Positions 1 to 8,940 of a DNA stretch of 64,000 nucleotides are shown here, in pieces. Location: the NCBI RefSeq assembly GCF_016862895.1, contig NZ_BONV01000044.1, positions 1 to 64,000 of the forward strand. The letters are read 5' to 3'. This DNA is from Planotetraspora kaengkrachanensis. GTDB taxonomy: Bacteria > Actinomycetota > Actinomycetes > Streptosporangiales > Streptosporangiaceae. The notes below the pieces were generated by a model that saw only the letters and a program-made list of their open reading frames with translations, did no database searches and was not told where the DNA came from. The position numbers and the translations under genes are program-made. Each line of letters starts with the position of its first letter. Within the stretch, counting starts at the first letter, position 1.

Positions 1-1434
1 CAAATGGACGACGCCGAGCACGTGCGCGGAGGTCGTGCCGCCCTGCCGTACGACCTCGCCGACCACGAGCGGCGTGCCGCCGGAGGCCGAGACGCCGTCC
101 ACGATGTGGCCCACCTCGCCGGTGGGGTGGCCGCCGTTGTCGCGGACCCACTTCATCACCGCGGTCGCCGCCCCCTTGCGCAACATCCGCGCCGGCGTCG
201 TCCCTTCGCCGAAGTCGACGCCCGACATGCGGGTCTGGGCGGTAAACATGATCCACGACGCCTGGGAGAGCTCTCCGGGGGTGCGCTCACGCAGGCCGTA
301 CCGGGTCTTGGCGAACACCACGATCGACCGGCCCTCGGGCGTCTCGTCGGCGAGGCTGGACAACTGCGCCGCGTCGGCCAGTTCGAGCTCGGTCACACCG
401 TCGACCGGCTGGAACACCGAGGCCTGCCGGTCGCCCAGGGTGATGGTGCCGGTCTTGTCCAGCAGGAGCGTGTTGACGTCGCCCGCCGCCTCGACGGCCC
501 GGCCGCTCATCGCCAGCACGTTGCGCTGCACCAGCCGGTCCATTCCCGCGATGCCGATCGCGCTCAGCAACGCGCCGATCGTCGTCGGGATCAGGCACAC
601 CAGCAGCGCGACCATGACGATGCCGCTGACGCCGTCGGCGTTCAGGGTGAGGGAGTCCGGCACGCCCGGCTGAGTCGCCTTGGAGTAGACAGCGAGCGGT
701 TGCAGCGTGGCGACCGCCATCACGAAGATGATCGTCAGCGAGGCGAGCAGGATGTTGAGGGCGATCTCGTTCGGCGTCTTCTGCCTTCTTGCGCCTTCGA
801 CGAGCGCGATCATCTTGTCGATGAAGCTCTCGCCGGGCCGTTGCGTGATCTTCACGACGATCCGGTCGGACAACACCTTCGTGCCGCCGGTGACCGCCGA
901 CCTGTCGCCGCCGGACTCCCTGATGACCGGGGCCGACTCACCGGTGATCGTCGACTCGTCGACGCTGGCGATGCCTTCGACGACGTCGCCGTCGCCGGGA
1001 ATGATCTCACCCGCCTCGACGACGACGTGATCGTGCTGCCGGAGCCCGGACGCGGGCACCGGTTCCTCCTCCGCCTGCTCCCCGGGCTTCCAGCCGATCA
1101 GGCGGCGGGCCGTCGTGTCCCGCTTGGCCCGGCGCAGGGTCTCGGCCTGCGCCTTGCCGCGGCCTTCCGCGACGGCCTCGGCCAGGTTGGCGAAGATCGC
1201 GGTGAGCCAGAGCCAGACGACGACGAGCCAGGCGAACCAGCCGGGCCTGGCGATCGCGAGGACGGTGCTCCACACGGCGCAGACCTCGACGACGAACATG
1301 ACCGGGTTGTGCCACATCGTGCGTGGATCGAGCTTCCTGAGCGCGTCCGGCAGCGACCTGACGAGCTGCTTCGGATCGAGCAGCCCGGCCTGGACGTGTC
1401 CGCCGGACGTGCGCCCACCTGTCGTCGCCGGCAT
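1..1434 (-). CDS. kdpB: KdpB, ATPase subunit of the K+-importing Kdp P-type ATPase (partial, C-terminus beyond left edge)
   Basis: Catalytic subunit that hydrolyses ATP to drive high-affinity K+ uptake through KdpA in the cytoplasmic membrane. Reading from the ATG at 1434, 478 codons are visible of a family length of roughly 680-700. Seen: the actuator-domain TGES motif at about residues 164-167, followed by the phosphorylation motif DKTGTIT with the phosphorylated Asp at about residue 326, and several hydrophobic segments. The hinge and the rest of the P domain lie outside the window. The start ATG shares its A with the kdpA stop codon (TGATG), so the two are translationally coupled. kdpC would be expected next, beyond position 1. 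Identification is secure; only completeness is unknown. Confidence 0.97.
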   Translation of the reverse strand, partial: MPATTGGRTSGGHVQAGLLDPKQLVRSLPDALRKLDPRTMWHNPVMFVVEVCAVWSTVLAIARPGWFAWLVVVWLWLTAIFANLAEAVAEGRGKAQAETLRRAKRDTTARRLIGWKPGEQAEEEPVPASGLRQHDHVVVEAGEIIPGDGDVVEGIASVDESTITGESAPVIRESGGDRSAVTGGTKVLSDRIVVKITQRPGESFIDKMIALVEGARRQKTPNEIALNILLASLTIIFVMAVATLQPLAVYSKATQPGVPDSLTLNADGVSGIVMVALLVCLIPTTIGALLSAIGIAGMDRLVQRNVLAMSGRAVEAAGDVNTLLLDKTGTITLGDRQASVFQPVDGVTELELADAAQLSSLADETPEGRSIVVFAKTRYGLRERTPGELSQASWIMFTAQTRMSGVDFGEGTTPARMLRKGAATAVMKWVRDNGGHPTGEVGHIVDGVSASGGTPLVVGEVVRQGGTTSAHVLGVVHL

Positions 1435-3095
1435 CAGCGGATCCCTTCGGCCAGTGGTCCGAGGGCGAGCGCGGGAAGGAAGGTCAGCGCCACCAGGATC
1501 ACCGCGACGCCGACCACCATCCCCACGAACTGCGGCCGGTAGGTCGGCAGGGTGCCCTCGGACACCGGTATCCGGCCCTGCCGGGCGAGCGACCCGGCCA
1601 GCGCGAGGACGAAGACCAGGGGGAGGAAACGCCCGAAGGCCATGGCCAGGCCGAGGGCCGTGTCGTAGAACGGGGTGCTCGCCGTGAGTCCGGCGAACGC
1701 GGACCCGTTGTTGTTCGACGCCGACGTGAAGGCGTAGAGCACCTCGGAGAGCCCGTGCGGGCCGGTGTTGAGCATCCCGTCGCGCCCCCAGCCGCCCGCC
1801 ATCGCGACCGCCGTCCCGACGAGGACGCAGATCGGGGTGATGAGGAAGTACGCGGCCGCGAGCTTGATCTCCCGGCTGCCGATCTTCTTGCCGAGATACT
1901 CCGGCGTCCGCCCGACCATCAGCCCGGCCACGAAGACCGTGATCACCGCGAGGACGAGCATGCCGTACAGGCCCGAGCCCGTGCCGCCCGGGGCGACCTC
2001 GCCCAGCATCATGTTGAACATGCCGATCATGCCCCCGAGGCTCGTGTAGGAGTCGTGGGCGGAGTCCACGGCCCCGGTCGAGCTCAGCGTGGTCGCGCCG
2101 GCGAACACCGCGGAGTCGGACACCCCGAACCGGCTCTCCACGCCCTCCATGGACGAGCCGACCGCGGTCGGCACCGTGCCGTGGTGGCGGACCTGGAACG
2201 TCGTGATCAGCGCCAGGCTGATGATCGCCAGCGTCGCCATCACCGCGATGATCGCGTAGCCCTGCCTGTCGCTGCCGACCATCCGGCCGAACGTGCGGGG
2301 GAGGCAGACGCTGACGACGAGAAGCAGGAAGATCTCCAACCAGTTCGTCCACGGCGTCGGGTTCTCGAACGGATGGGCCGAGTTGGCGTTGTAGAAACCG
2401 CCGCCGTTGGTGCCCAGCAGTTTGATGGCCTCCTGACTGGCCACCGGTCCGCCCGTCATCACCTGCTCGGCACCGGCCAGGGTCGGGACGGCGTACGGGT
2501 GATGGAAGTTCTGCACGACTCCGCCGATGATCAGGATGAGCGCGCCGGCGAAGGCGAGGGGCAACAGGATCCGGAGGACGCCCCGGATCAGATCCACCCA
2601 GAAGTTGCCGACGTGCTCGGTCTTCTTGCGGGCGAATCCGCGGACCAGCGCCATCGCGACGGCCATCCCCACGGCGGCGGACGCGAAGTTCTGCACGGCG
2701 AGGCCGGCCATCTGGACCAGGTGCCCCATGGTGGACTCGCCGGAGTACGACTGCCAGTTGGTGTTCGTGGCGAAGCTGATCGCGGTGTTCCACGCCTGGT
2801 GCGGCACGACGGGCCCGAACCCGAGGCTCAGGGGGAGACGGTCCTGCAAGCGCTGGAAGGCGTACAGGAACACGACGGAGACCACGGAGAAGGCGAGCAC
2901 ACTGCGGGCGTACGCGCTCCACGTCTGCTCGGTGTCCGGTTTGATGCCGATCAGCCGGTAGGCGACATGCTCGATCCGCGACCGCCCGGTGCCCGTGTAG
3001 ACGCGGTACATGTAGTCGCCCAACGGCCGGTAGGCCAGGGCCAGTGCGATCACCAGGGACCCGGTGAACAGGATCGCCGCCGCCGTGGCGCTCAT
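1434..3095 (-). CDS. kdpA: KdpA, K+-binding and translocating subunit of the Kdp ATPase
   Basis: Integral membrane subunit that selects and conducts K+ in the KdpFABC complex. The 553-residue length matches the family. The protein is hydrophobic throughout and carries pore-loop signatures: [10 protein letters not shown] at about 111-120, GTNGGGFYN at about 228-236, and a [11 protein letters not shown]-type loop in the C-terminal third. The ATG at 3095 lies two bases before the kdpF stop, and the gene ends in a TGATG overlap with kdpB, so kdpF-kdpA-kdpB form one operon on the minus strand. Nothing unusual is seen in the sequence. Confidence 0.97.
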   Translation of the reverse strand: MSATAAAILFTGSLVIALALAYRPLGDYMYRVYTGTGRSRIEHVAYRLIGIKPDTEQTWSAYARSVLAFSVVSVVFLYAFQRLQDRLPLSLGFGPVVPHQAWNTAISFATNTNWQSYSGESTMGHLVQMAGLAVQNFASAAVGMAVAMALVRGFARKKTEHVGNFWVDLIRGVLRILLPLAFAGALILIIGGVVQNFHHPYAVPTLAGAEQVMTGGPVASQEAIKLLGTNGGGFYNANSAHPFENPTPWTNWLEIFLLLVVSVCLPRTFGRMVGSDRQGYAIIAVMATLAIISLALITTFQVRHHGTVPTAVGSSMEGVESRFGVSDSAVFAGATTLSSTGAVDSAHDSYTSLGGMIGMFNMMLGEVAPGGTGSGLYGMLVLAVITVFVAGLMVGRTPEYLGKKIGSREIKLAAAYFLITPICVLVGTAVAMAGGWGRDGMLNTGPHGLSEVLYAFTSASNNNGSAFAGLTASTPFYDTALGLAMAFGRFLPLVFVLALAGSLARQGRIPVSEGTLPTYRPQFVGMVVGVAVILVALTFLPALALGPLAEGIR

Positions 3096-3185
3096 CTAGA
3101 AGCGCTCCGGGAACAGCAGCGCCGCCACCAGGTAGACCACGACCGAGGCGGCCAGAACGAGTCCGACGAGGTTCTCAACGCTCAA
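3096..3185 (-). CDS. kdpF: KdpF, small stabilising subunit of the Kdp complex (29 aa)
   Basis: One transmembrane helix that stabilises the KdpABC complex in other bacteria. The predicted 29-residue peptide begins SVENLVGLV after a TTG start and ends LLFPERF, the characteristic KdpF pattern: short N-terminus, one hydrophobic helix and a terminal PERF-like motif. Its TAG stop lies directly before the kdpA ATG. No GTG or ATG start is available in frame before the conserved region, so TTG at 3185 is the best start, although the Shine-Dalgarno signal is weak. Small enough to be missed by automatic gene calling. Confidence 0.85.
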   Translation of the reverse strand: MSVENLVGLVLAASVVVYLVAALLFPERF

Positions 3186-3417
3186 GACCGCTCGACCGCC
3201 TTCGGATGGACAGGAAGAAGATCGCCGCGCCGGCTCCGGGACGTGGTCACTGTCTGTATCCCCACGTCACCGTGCGTCAAAGCCCGTTGCGGCGCCGACG
3301 GGGCCCCGGGGACGGTCGCGCGGGCGCGTGCGAGTTCTCCCCGCGTGGTAGACCGAAGATGAGGCGCTGATCGAGGCCGGGTCGGAGACGTGGAATTCGA
3401 TCGAGGAGCGTGAAGGG
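3186..3417. promoter_or_regulatory. Divergent kdpFAB / kdpD intergenic region
   Basis: About 230 bp between the divergent kdpF and kdpD starts must hold both promoters. An inverted repeat ACGTGG (3241-3246) / CCACGT (3262-3267) sits near the kdpF side and is the clearest symmetric element. It could be a KdpE site or another operator, but I cannot match it to a known consensus. A purine-rich stretch just before 3427 gives the Shine-Dalgarno sequence for kdpD. I did not recognise a c-di-AMP riboswitch. Confidence 0.4.
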
Positions 3418-3426
3418 GTGGACCGG

Positions 3427-5994
3427 ATGACGCGCGGGCGCCTGCGGGTCTACCTGGGAGCGGCACCGGGTGTCGGCAAGACCTACGCGATGCTGTGCGA
3501 GGGCCGCCGAGGGCGGGAGCGCGGGCGGGACGTCGTCGTGGGGTTCGTCGAGACCCACGGCCGCAGCCGCACGGCCGCGCTGCTCGAAGGCATGGAGATC
3601 ATCCCCAGGCGGACGCTGGCCTACCGAGGAGCGAGCTTCACCGAACTCGACGTCGACGCCGTCATCGCGCGCCGGCCGAAGATCGCCATCGTGGACGAGC
3701 TCGCGCACACGAACGTGCCGGGCTCGCGCAACGCCAAGCGCTGGCAGGACATCGACGACATCCTCGACGCCGGCATCGACGTGATCTCCACGGTCAACAT
3801 CCAGCACCTGGAGTCGCTCAACGACGTCGTCCAGCAGATCACCGGCATCCCGCAGCGCGAGACCGTGCCCGACGAGGTGGTGCGGCGAGCCGATCAGATC
3901 GAACTGGTCGACATGTCGCCCGAGGCGCTGCGCCGCAGGATGGCGCACGGCAACGTCTACCCGCCGGAGAAGGTCGACGCCGCCCTGTCGAACTACTTCC
4001 GCGTCGGGAACCTGATCGCCCTGCGCGAGCTCGCACTGCTGTGGGTCGCGGGCAAGGTCGACGAACAACTCGACCGGTATCGGGCCGATCACGGCATCGC
4101 CGGGACCTGGGAGGCGCGTGAGCGCGTCGTGGTGGCACTGAGCGGCGGCCCCGAGGGCGACACGCTGATCCGGCGCGCGGCTCGCATCGCCGCCCGCAGC
4201 AAGGGCGCCGATCTGCTCGCCCTCCACGTCACCCGGGCCGAGGGCCTGACGGGGGGAGATCCCGCCGGCCCGGCCCACCGGCGCGCGCTCGTCGAGAGCC
4301 TGGGAGGGACCTACCACCAGGTCGTCGGGGACGACGTGCCCCGCGCGCTGCTCGACTTCGCCCGCGGTGTCAACGCCACGCAACTCGTGCTCGGCGCGTC
4401 CCGCAGAGGCCGGTTCGCCCAGTTGTTCGCCCGTGGCGTCGGGGTGACGACGACGGCCCTTTCCGGCTCGATCGACGTGCACATGGTCCCCCACGAGGAG
4501 ATCAGCAAGGGCAGGGGCCGCCCGTCGAAATCCCGGGCGGCACTCACCCGCAGGCGGCGGCTGACCGGGTGGGTGCTGGCCGCCGCGGGCCTGCCCGCGC
4601 TCACCGCCGTGCTGCGGCCGTTGCGCGACAGCCTGTCGCTGCCCATCGACATCCTGCTGTTCCTCCTCGCGGTCGTCGCCGTCGCCCTGGTCGGCGGCAT
4701 GTGGCCGGCCGTCGCGTCCGCCGTGGCCGGATTCCTGCTGCTCAACTACTTCTTCACGCCGCCAATCGACGAGTTCACCGTCGCCGATCCGCAGAACCTG
4801 GTCGCGCTGGCGATCTACGTGCTGGTCGCCGTCATGGTCAGCACCGTCGTCGACGTGGCGGCCCGCCGTACCCGTGAGGCCGCGCGGGCCGGCGCTGACG
4901 CCGAAGTGCTGTCCGCCCTCGCCGGGCACGTGCTCCGGGGAGAGTCGGCCCTGCCGTCCCTGCTCGCACGGCTTCGTGAGACGTTCGGCCTGACGTCGGT
5001 CGCCCTGCTCGAACGACGGCCGGGGGCCGGGCCCAATCCCGGGGACCTGTCCGACCCGGACGCCTGGCACGTCGCCGCGAGTTCCGGGACCGCGCCGAGC
5101 GCGTGCCCGGGTGAGGCGGACACAGCCGTCGCCATCGACGACGCCCACGTGCTCGCGGCGCACGGGCTGCTCGACGCCGCCGACCGCCGGGTGCTCGAGG
5201 CGTTCGCCGCGGAGGCCGTCGTCGCGCTCCGCCAGGAGCGGCTCGCCGAGGAGGCCGAGCAGGTCGGTCCCCTCGCCGAGGCCGACAAGATGCGTACGGC
5301 CCTGCTCGCCGCGGTCGGCCACGATCTTCGATCCCCGCTCGCGGCGGCCAGGGCGGCGGTGGAGAGCCTGGGTGCCACCGACGTCGCGTGGAGCGAGGAG
5401 GAACGCGGGGAGTTGCTGGCCACCGCCGAAGAGTCGCTGGCCAAGCTCGATCGGCTGGTGGTCGACCTGCTCGACATGAGCCGGCTGCAGGCCGGTGTCC
5501 TGGGGGTCTCCGTCCGGCCGGTCTCGCTGAGGGAGATCGTCCCCCGGGCGATCGATGATCTGGGGCCGCAGGCGGACCGGGCCGAGGGAGACGTCGCCGC
5601 CGGCCTGCCCGAAGTCGTGGCCGACCCGGCCCTGCTGGAACGGGCCCTGGGCAACCTCCTGTCCAACGCGGTCCGCTACACCCCGCATGAGGAGAAGGTG
5701 CTGGTCACCGCGAGCCGGTACGGCGACCACGTGGAGATCCGCGTCATCGACCGCGGCCCGGGCATCCCGCCGGAGGCGCATGAACGGGTCTTCCTGCCCT
5801 TCGAGCGTCTCGGCGACCGGGACGACCACGCCGGCGTCGGACTCGGCTTGGCGCTGTCACGCGGTCTGGTCGAGGCCATGGGCGGCACGCTGGCTCCGGA
5901 CGAGACACCGGGCGGCGGCCTCACCATGATCCTCACGCTGCCCGTCTCCTCGCGGGCGACGTCCGCGGGGGGCCGGGCGACCGAGGTGGGCTAG
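3427..5994 (+). CDS. kdpD: KdpD, turgor/K+ sensor histidine kinase
   Basis: Membrane sensor kinase that phosphorylates KdpE to induce kdp at low K+. Domain order is complete: N-terminal KdpD domain with Walker A GAAPGVGKT at residues 11-19 (and DELAHTNVPG downstream), a universal-stress-protein domain at about 235-350, four closely spaced hydrophobic segments at about 375-475 (DUF4118 type), a GAF-like linker, a HisKA domain with the H-box GHDLRSP (His at about 632), and an HATPase with NLLSNAVRYT and DRGPGIP. Length is 855 residues from ATG 3427, chosen because AGGGG lies 8 bases upstream; an in-frame GTG at 3418 is the alternative. kdpD points away from kdpFAB and the next gene is not kdpE. 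Confidence 0.95.
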   Translation: MTRGRLRVYLGAAPGVGKTYAMLCEGRRGRERGRDVVVGFVETHGRSRTAALLEGMEIIPRRTLAYRGASFTELDVDAVIARRPKIAIVDELAHTNVPGSRNAKRWQDIDDILDAGIDVISTVNIQHLESLNDVVQQITGIPQRETVPDEVVRRADQIELVDMSPEALRRRMAHGNVYPPEKVDAALSNYFRVGNLIALRELALLWVAGKVDEQLDRYRADHGIAGTWEARERVVVALSGGPEGDTLIRRAARIAARSKGADLLALHVTRAEGLTGGDPAGPAHRRALVESLGGTYHQVVGDDVPRALLDFARGVNATQLVLGASRRGRFAQLFARGVGVTTTALSGSIDVHMVPHEEISKGRGRPSKSRAALTRRRRLTGWVLAAAGLPALTAVLRPLRDSLSLPIDILLFLLAVVAVALVGGMWPAVASAVAGFLLLNYFFTPPIDEFTVADPQNLVALAIYVLVAVMVSTVVDVAARRTREAARAGADAEVLSALAGHVLRGESALPSLLARLRETFGLTSVALLERRPGAGPNPGDLSDPDAWHVAASSGTAPSACPGEADTAVAIDDAHVLAAHGLLDAADRRVLEAFAAEAVVALRQERLAEEAEQVGPLAEADKMRTALLAAVGHDLRSPLAAARAAVESLGATDVAWSEEERGELLATAEESLAKLDRLVVDLLDMSRLQAGVLGVSVRPVSLREIVPRAIDDLGPQADRAEGDVAAGLPEVVADPALLERALGNLLSNAVRYTPHEEKVLVTASRYGDHVEIRVIDRGPGIPPEAHERVFLPFERLGDRDDHAGVGLGLALSRGLVEAMGGTLAPDETPGGGLTMILTLPVSSRATSAGGRATEVG

Positions 5995-6025
5995 AGCGCG
6001 GCCGACCGCCGTGTAACCTCACGCC

Positions 6026-6457
6026 GTGCCGGACTCTCCGCGTGTCGCACGGTTGAACGTCGGCCTCGTCCTGCGCGAGCTCGCCGAGGTGACGGGCGTC
6101 GTCCTGCTCGAGGACGGCATGTGCCGCGGGGGCCAGGTCGGCGCCGTCTACGTCCGCTGGCCCGACGCGCACCGGTCGGTGCTGACCTGGCAGGCGGCGA
6201 ACGCCGCAGCAGACGTACGGCCGGCCGAGGAACTGCTCGCGACGGCCCGCGCCCACGGCGTCCCGGCTCCCCGCTACGAGCTGGTCGCGGAGCTGGGCCG
6301 CAGGGTCGACGAGATCCTTGCAGGGGCCGCGGCCGAGGAGGTGGTGCGGGCGTGCTGGGCGCACATGAGCCTGCGGATGGTGGACTGGTCGATCCGCCAC
6401 CTGGACGCGGCCGACGTCACCGGGTGGGTGGACGCGGCCGAGGCGCTCCGGCCCTGA
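6026..6457 (+). pseudogene. Internally deleted aminoglycoside-phosphotransferase-like protein (143 aa)
   Basis: The first ~85 residues (GQVGAVYVRWPDAHRSVLTW, later ARAHGVPAPRYEL) look like the N-lobe of an APH/choline-kinase-type phosphotransferase: a nucleotide-binding beta strand pair and the helix that precedes the hinge. The last ~55 residues (ACWAHMSLRMVDWSIRH) resemble the extreme C-terminal helix region of the same proteins. The catalytic middle (HGD-type loop and metal-binding Asp, about 150 residues) is absent, yet the frame is intact. This assignment is from memory of the family and is an inference. The GTG start lies six bases after TAACCT (6014-6019), a leaderless-promoter arrangement, so it may still be expressed. 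It could alternatively be an unrelated small protein. Confidence 0.5.
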
Positions 6458-6491
6458 CGGCGGCTCTCGGCCACCGGTCGCACGATCGCGA

Positions 6492-7463
6492 TCAGCTGCC
6501 TGATCCGGCCGAGTCCTGGCCCGCGGCGGTGTCCACGGTGAGGACGATCTTGCCGGTGGTGCGGCCCGTCTCGCCGCGTTCGTGCGCCTTGGCGGCCTGT
6601 TCCAGCGGCAGCACAGTGTCGATCTCGGCGCGGAGCTCGCCCTCCTCCACCAGGGCCGCGATCGCCTTCAGGGCGGCGAGGTCGGGTTCGACGAGCATCG
6701 ACTCGGCGCGGACGCCCAGCTCCTCGGCCTGGGCACGGAGCCCCGCGTCCGTGTTGGACAGGACGAGCGAGACGATGACGCCGCCTCGTCGCAGAGTGCG
6801 CAAAGAACGCGGCCCATGGTCGCCGCCCATGGTGTCGATCACCACGTCGACGTCCCCGACCACCTCGGCGAAGTCCACACTCCGGTAGTCGATCAGCTCG
6901 TCCGCCCCCAGGCCGCGCAGGAACGCGTGCTTCGCTGCGCTCGCGGTGCCGATGACATACGCGCCCCGGGCCTTGGCGATCTGCACGGCGAGATGGCCGA
7001 CTCCACCGGCGGCGGCGTGGATGAGCACCCGCTGGCCGGCCGTCACCCCGGCCGTGTCCGTCAGGGCCTGCCATGCGGTCAACGCCGCGAGCGGGAGCGC
7101 CGCCGCGTGCACATGGTCGACGTTCCCGGGCTTGCGGGCGAAGGTGCGAGCCGGTGCGGCCACGTACTCGGCGAAGGCGCCGTGGCCGTACGGGTAGCGC
7201 AGCATGCCGAACACCTCGTCGCCCGGCTTGTACAGCGTCGTCCCGAGTCCGACGGACTCGACGACGCCGGACACGTCCCAGCCGAGCACGAACGGCGGCT
7301 TGCCCAGCAGCCCGCCCGTGGCGCGGTGCTTCCAGTCGGTCGGATTGAGCCCGGCGGCGTGCACGCGCACGAGCACCTCGGTCGGACCAGGCGACGGCCG
7401 CTCCACTTCCGTTTCCTTCAGGACCTCCGGGCCGCCCAGGGCGTCCTGGCTGATCGCGCGCAT
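6492..7463 (-). CDS. Zinc-independent medium-chain NADP-dependent oxidoreductase (quinone oxidoreductase-like)
   Basis: A 323-residue MDR-superfamily enzyme, probably reducing quinones or alpha,beta-unsaturated carbonyls with NADPH in the cytoplasm. The N-terminal GroES-like domain (VRVHAAGLNPTDWKHR at about 32-47) lacks the zinc-ligand pattern of alcohol dehydrogenases. The Rossmann fold follows with AAAGGVGHLAVQIAKARG near residues 149-166, and the C-terminus EQAAKAHERGETGRTTGKIVL is typical of the zinc-free branch. ATG at 7463. It lies 9 bp after ppx/gppA on the same strand and may be cotranscribed. The natural substrate cannot be deduced. Confidence 0.9.
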   Translation of the reverse strand: MRAISQDALGGPEVLKETEVERPSPGPTEVLVRVHAAGLNPTDWKHRATGGLLGKPPFVLGWDVSGVVESVGLGTTLYKPGDEVFGMLRYPYGHGAFAEYVAAPARTFARKPGNVDHVHAAALPLAALTAWQALTDTAGVTAGQRVLIHAAAGGVGHLAVQIAKARGAYVIGTASAAKHAFLRGLGADELIDYRSVDFAEVVGDVDVVIDTMGGDHGPRSLRTLRRGGVIVSLVLSNTDAGLRAQAEELGVRAESMLVEPDLAALKAIAALVEEGELRAEIDTVLPLEQAAKAHERGETGRTTGKIVLTVDTAAGQDSAGSGS

Positions 7464-7472
7464 CGCACTCCC

Positions 7473-8396
7473 TCAGCGACGTGATGCGAGGCGCTCCAGC
7501 AGGAGCCCCTCCCGGGTGGACCAGGGGCAGATCTCCACGCTCGTGGCCTCGCAGACCTCCATGAGGGCCTCGGCGATCAGCGCTCCGGCGAGGGACTGCT
7601 CGGCGCGGTGGGCGCTGATGCCCGGCAGGTCTCCACGGTGGGCCGGGTCCATGTCGGCCAGCAGGTCGAGCGAGGCCCTCACCCCGCTCAACGACAGACT
7701 GCCGCGCGAGCAGGACGGCTCGCCCTGGGCCGCGGCGAGGCGGGCGAGCTGGATGAAGGTCTTCGAGCTCGCGAGGACGTGCCCGCCCGGCTCAGGGGTT
7801 GGCAGGCCGGGCTGCCGGCTCAGCTCCCGGCGCAGATGTTGCCGGACCTTCACCAGCCGGCGCGAGGAGGAGACGGCTCCGCCGGGCAGCCATCTGCGAG
7901 TGATCGTCCTGGCGCCCAGAGGCAGCGAATGCACGGTTCGGGGCTCGCGGGCGTCGCCGGAGGCGATCTCGACGGTGCCGCCACCGATGTCCAGCACCAG
8001 CATCGGGTCGGACGTGTGCCCCGTCCAATGGCGGGCCGCCACATAGGCCAGCCGCGCCTCCTCCCGGCCGGGCAGCACCCGCAGCCGCATGCCCGTGGCT
8101 CCGGCGATCCTGGCGATGACCTCGTCGCGGTTGGGCGCATCCCGGATGACGGAGGTGGCGAAGGCGAAGACGTGGGACTGCTCGGCCGAGGTGGCGTCCA
8201 TCGTCTCGGCCACCGCCCGCTGCACGCTGCGGATCCCGTGCTCGTCCAGCTGCCCGTCCGGGGCGAGCATCCGGTGCAGGCTCAGCCGTACCTTGTGGGA
8301 CAGCACCGTCTCCAGGCCGTCATGCCCGCGGGGCCGGCGGACCACGGTCAGCAGGGCACTGTGACAGCCGACGTCCAGAACAGCTGCCTGCCGCAT
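7473..8396 (-). CDS. Ppx/GppA family phosphatase
   Basis: Exopolyphosphatase / pppGpp phosphohydrolase of the ASKHA fold, 307 residues. The phosphate-1 loop AAVLDVGCHSALL lies at the N-terminus and the second nucleotide loop VLDIGGGTVEIASGD near residue 130; the length fits the short actinobacterial Ppx. The ATG at 8396 is preferred because AGAGGTGA lies seven bases upstream; a GTG at 8423 would fall inside a hairpin (8412-8429). Members hydrolyse polyphosphate or (p)ppGpp, and which applies here cannot be told. Upstream of the MDR oxidoreductase gene on the same strand. Confidence 0.9.
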   Translation of the reverse strand: MRQAAVLDVGCHSALLTVVRRPRGHDGLETVLSHKVRLSLHRMLAPDGQLDEHGIRSVQRAVAETMDATSAEQSHVFAFATSVIRDAPNRDEVIARIAGATGMRLRVLPGREEARLAYVAARHWTGHTSDPMLVLDIGGGTVEIASGDAREPRTVHSLPLGARTITRRWLPGGAVSSSRRLVKVRQHLRRELSRQPGLPTPEPGGHVLASSKTFIQLARLAAAQGEPSCSRGSLSLSGVRASLDLLADMDPAHRGDLPGISAHRAEQSLAGALIAEALMEVCEATSVEICPWSTREGLLLERLASRR

Positions 8397-8639
8397 CTTC
8401 GAATCACCTCTCCACGGGCCCACCCGTGGGGGGATGGATCGTCGCTCGGCGGTGCGTCGTCGGCCGGAGGCCGGTCACCGTTTTGTTCACGTCGTGCGAA
8501 GAACCGGGGGAACCCTAATCCCCAGGGTAGTCGCTTCATCGCGAGGCCGATCATCGCGCCGAGAGCTGCGCGGTGGTGATCAGGCGGTCCTTCACTTCAC
8601 GCAGGGGTGGAACCGCCGCTCGCGGTGCGGTGTAGGCCG

Positions 8640-8915
8640 AACCGATGACGCTAATGTGACGCTCCCCGCGCCGGCGATGTGCGCCAGGAGGGTGGCGGCG
8701 AGGCCGACCGGCCCGGAGCCTTGCACGACGACGTTCTGCCCGTACCGGATGCCGCCCAGCCGGTCCAGGGCGTGCAGCACCGTGGGCATGGCACAACCGA
8801 ACGCGATGAGGGCCTCGGCCGGTACGTCCGCCGGAATCTCCCCGGCCAGGCGACGTTCGGCGGTCTCCAGCCGGGCTTGATCCGCGTCGGAACCGGCGGC
8901 CAGGGCGCCCTGAAC
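8640..8915 (-). pseudogene. Remnant of a zinc-type alcohol dehydrogenase (cofactor-domain fragment)
   Basis: One frame of the minus strand reads as the middle of a medium-chain alcohol dehydrogenase: LAGEIPADVPAEALIAFGCA, a TVLHALDRLGG helix, then the nucleotide-binding loop VVVQGSGPVGLAATLLAHIA and a following beta strand. The upstream GroES-like zinc domain and the C-terminal half are missing, and neither end has plausible start or domain sequence. It fills most of the 545-bp gap between the ppx gene and the flavin monooxygenase. Most likely a decayed gene remnant. Confidence 0.7.
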
Positions 8916-8940
8916 CAGCAGGCGGCACGGCGGGGTCGGT

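Noticed and set aside
3186-3417. c-di-AMP (ydaO-type) riboswitch before kdpF
   Set aside because: K+ genes are sometimes under this riboswitch, but I could not recognise its conserved core; only a short inverted repeat is visible.
3277-5829. 850-codon open frame on the minus strand opposite kdpD
   Set aside because: No recognisable motifs, and the plus-strand frame has every KdpD domain in order.
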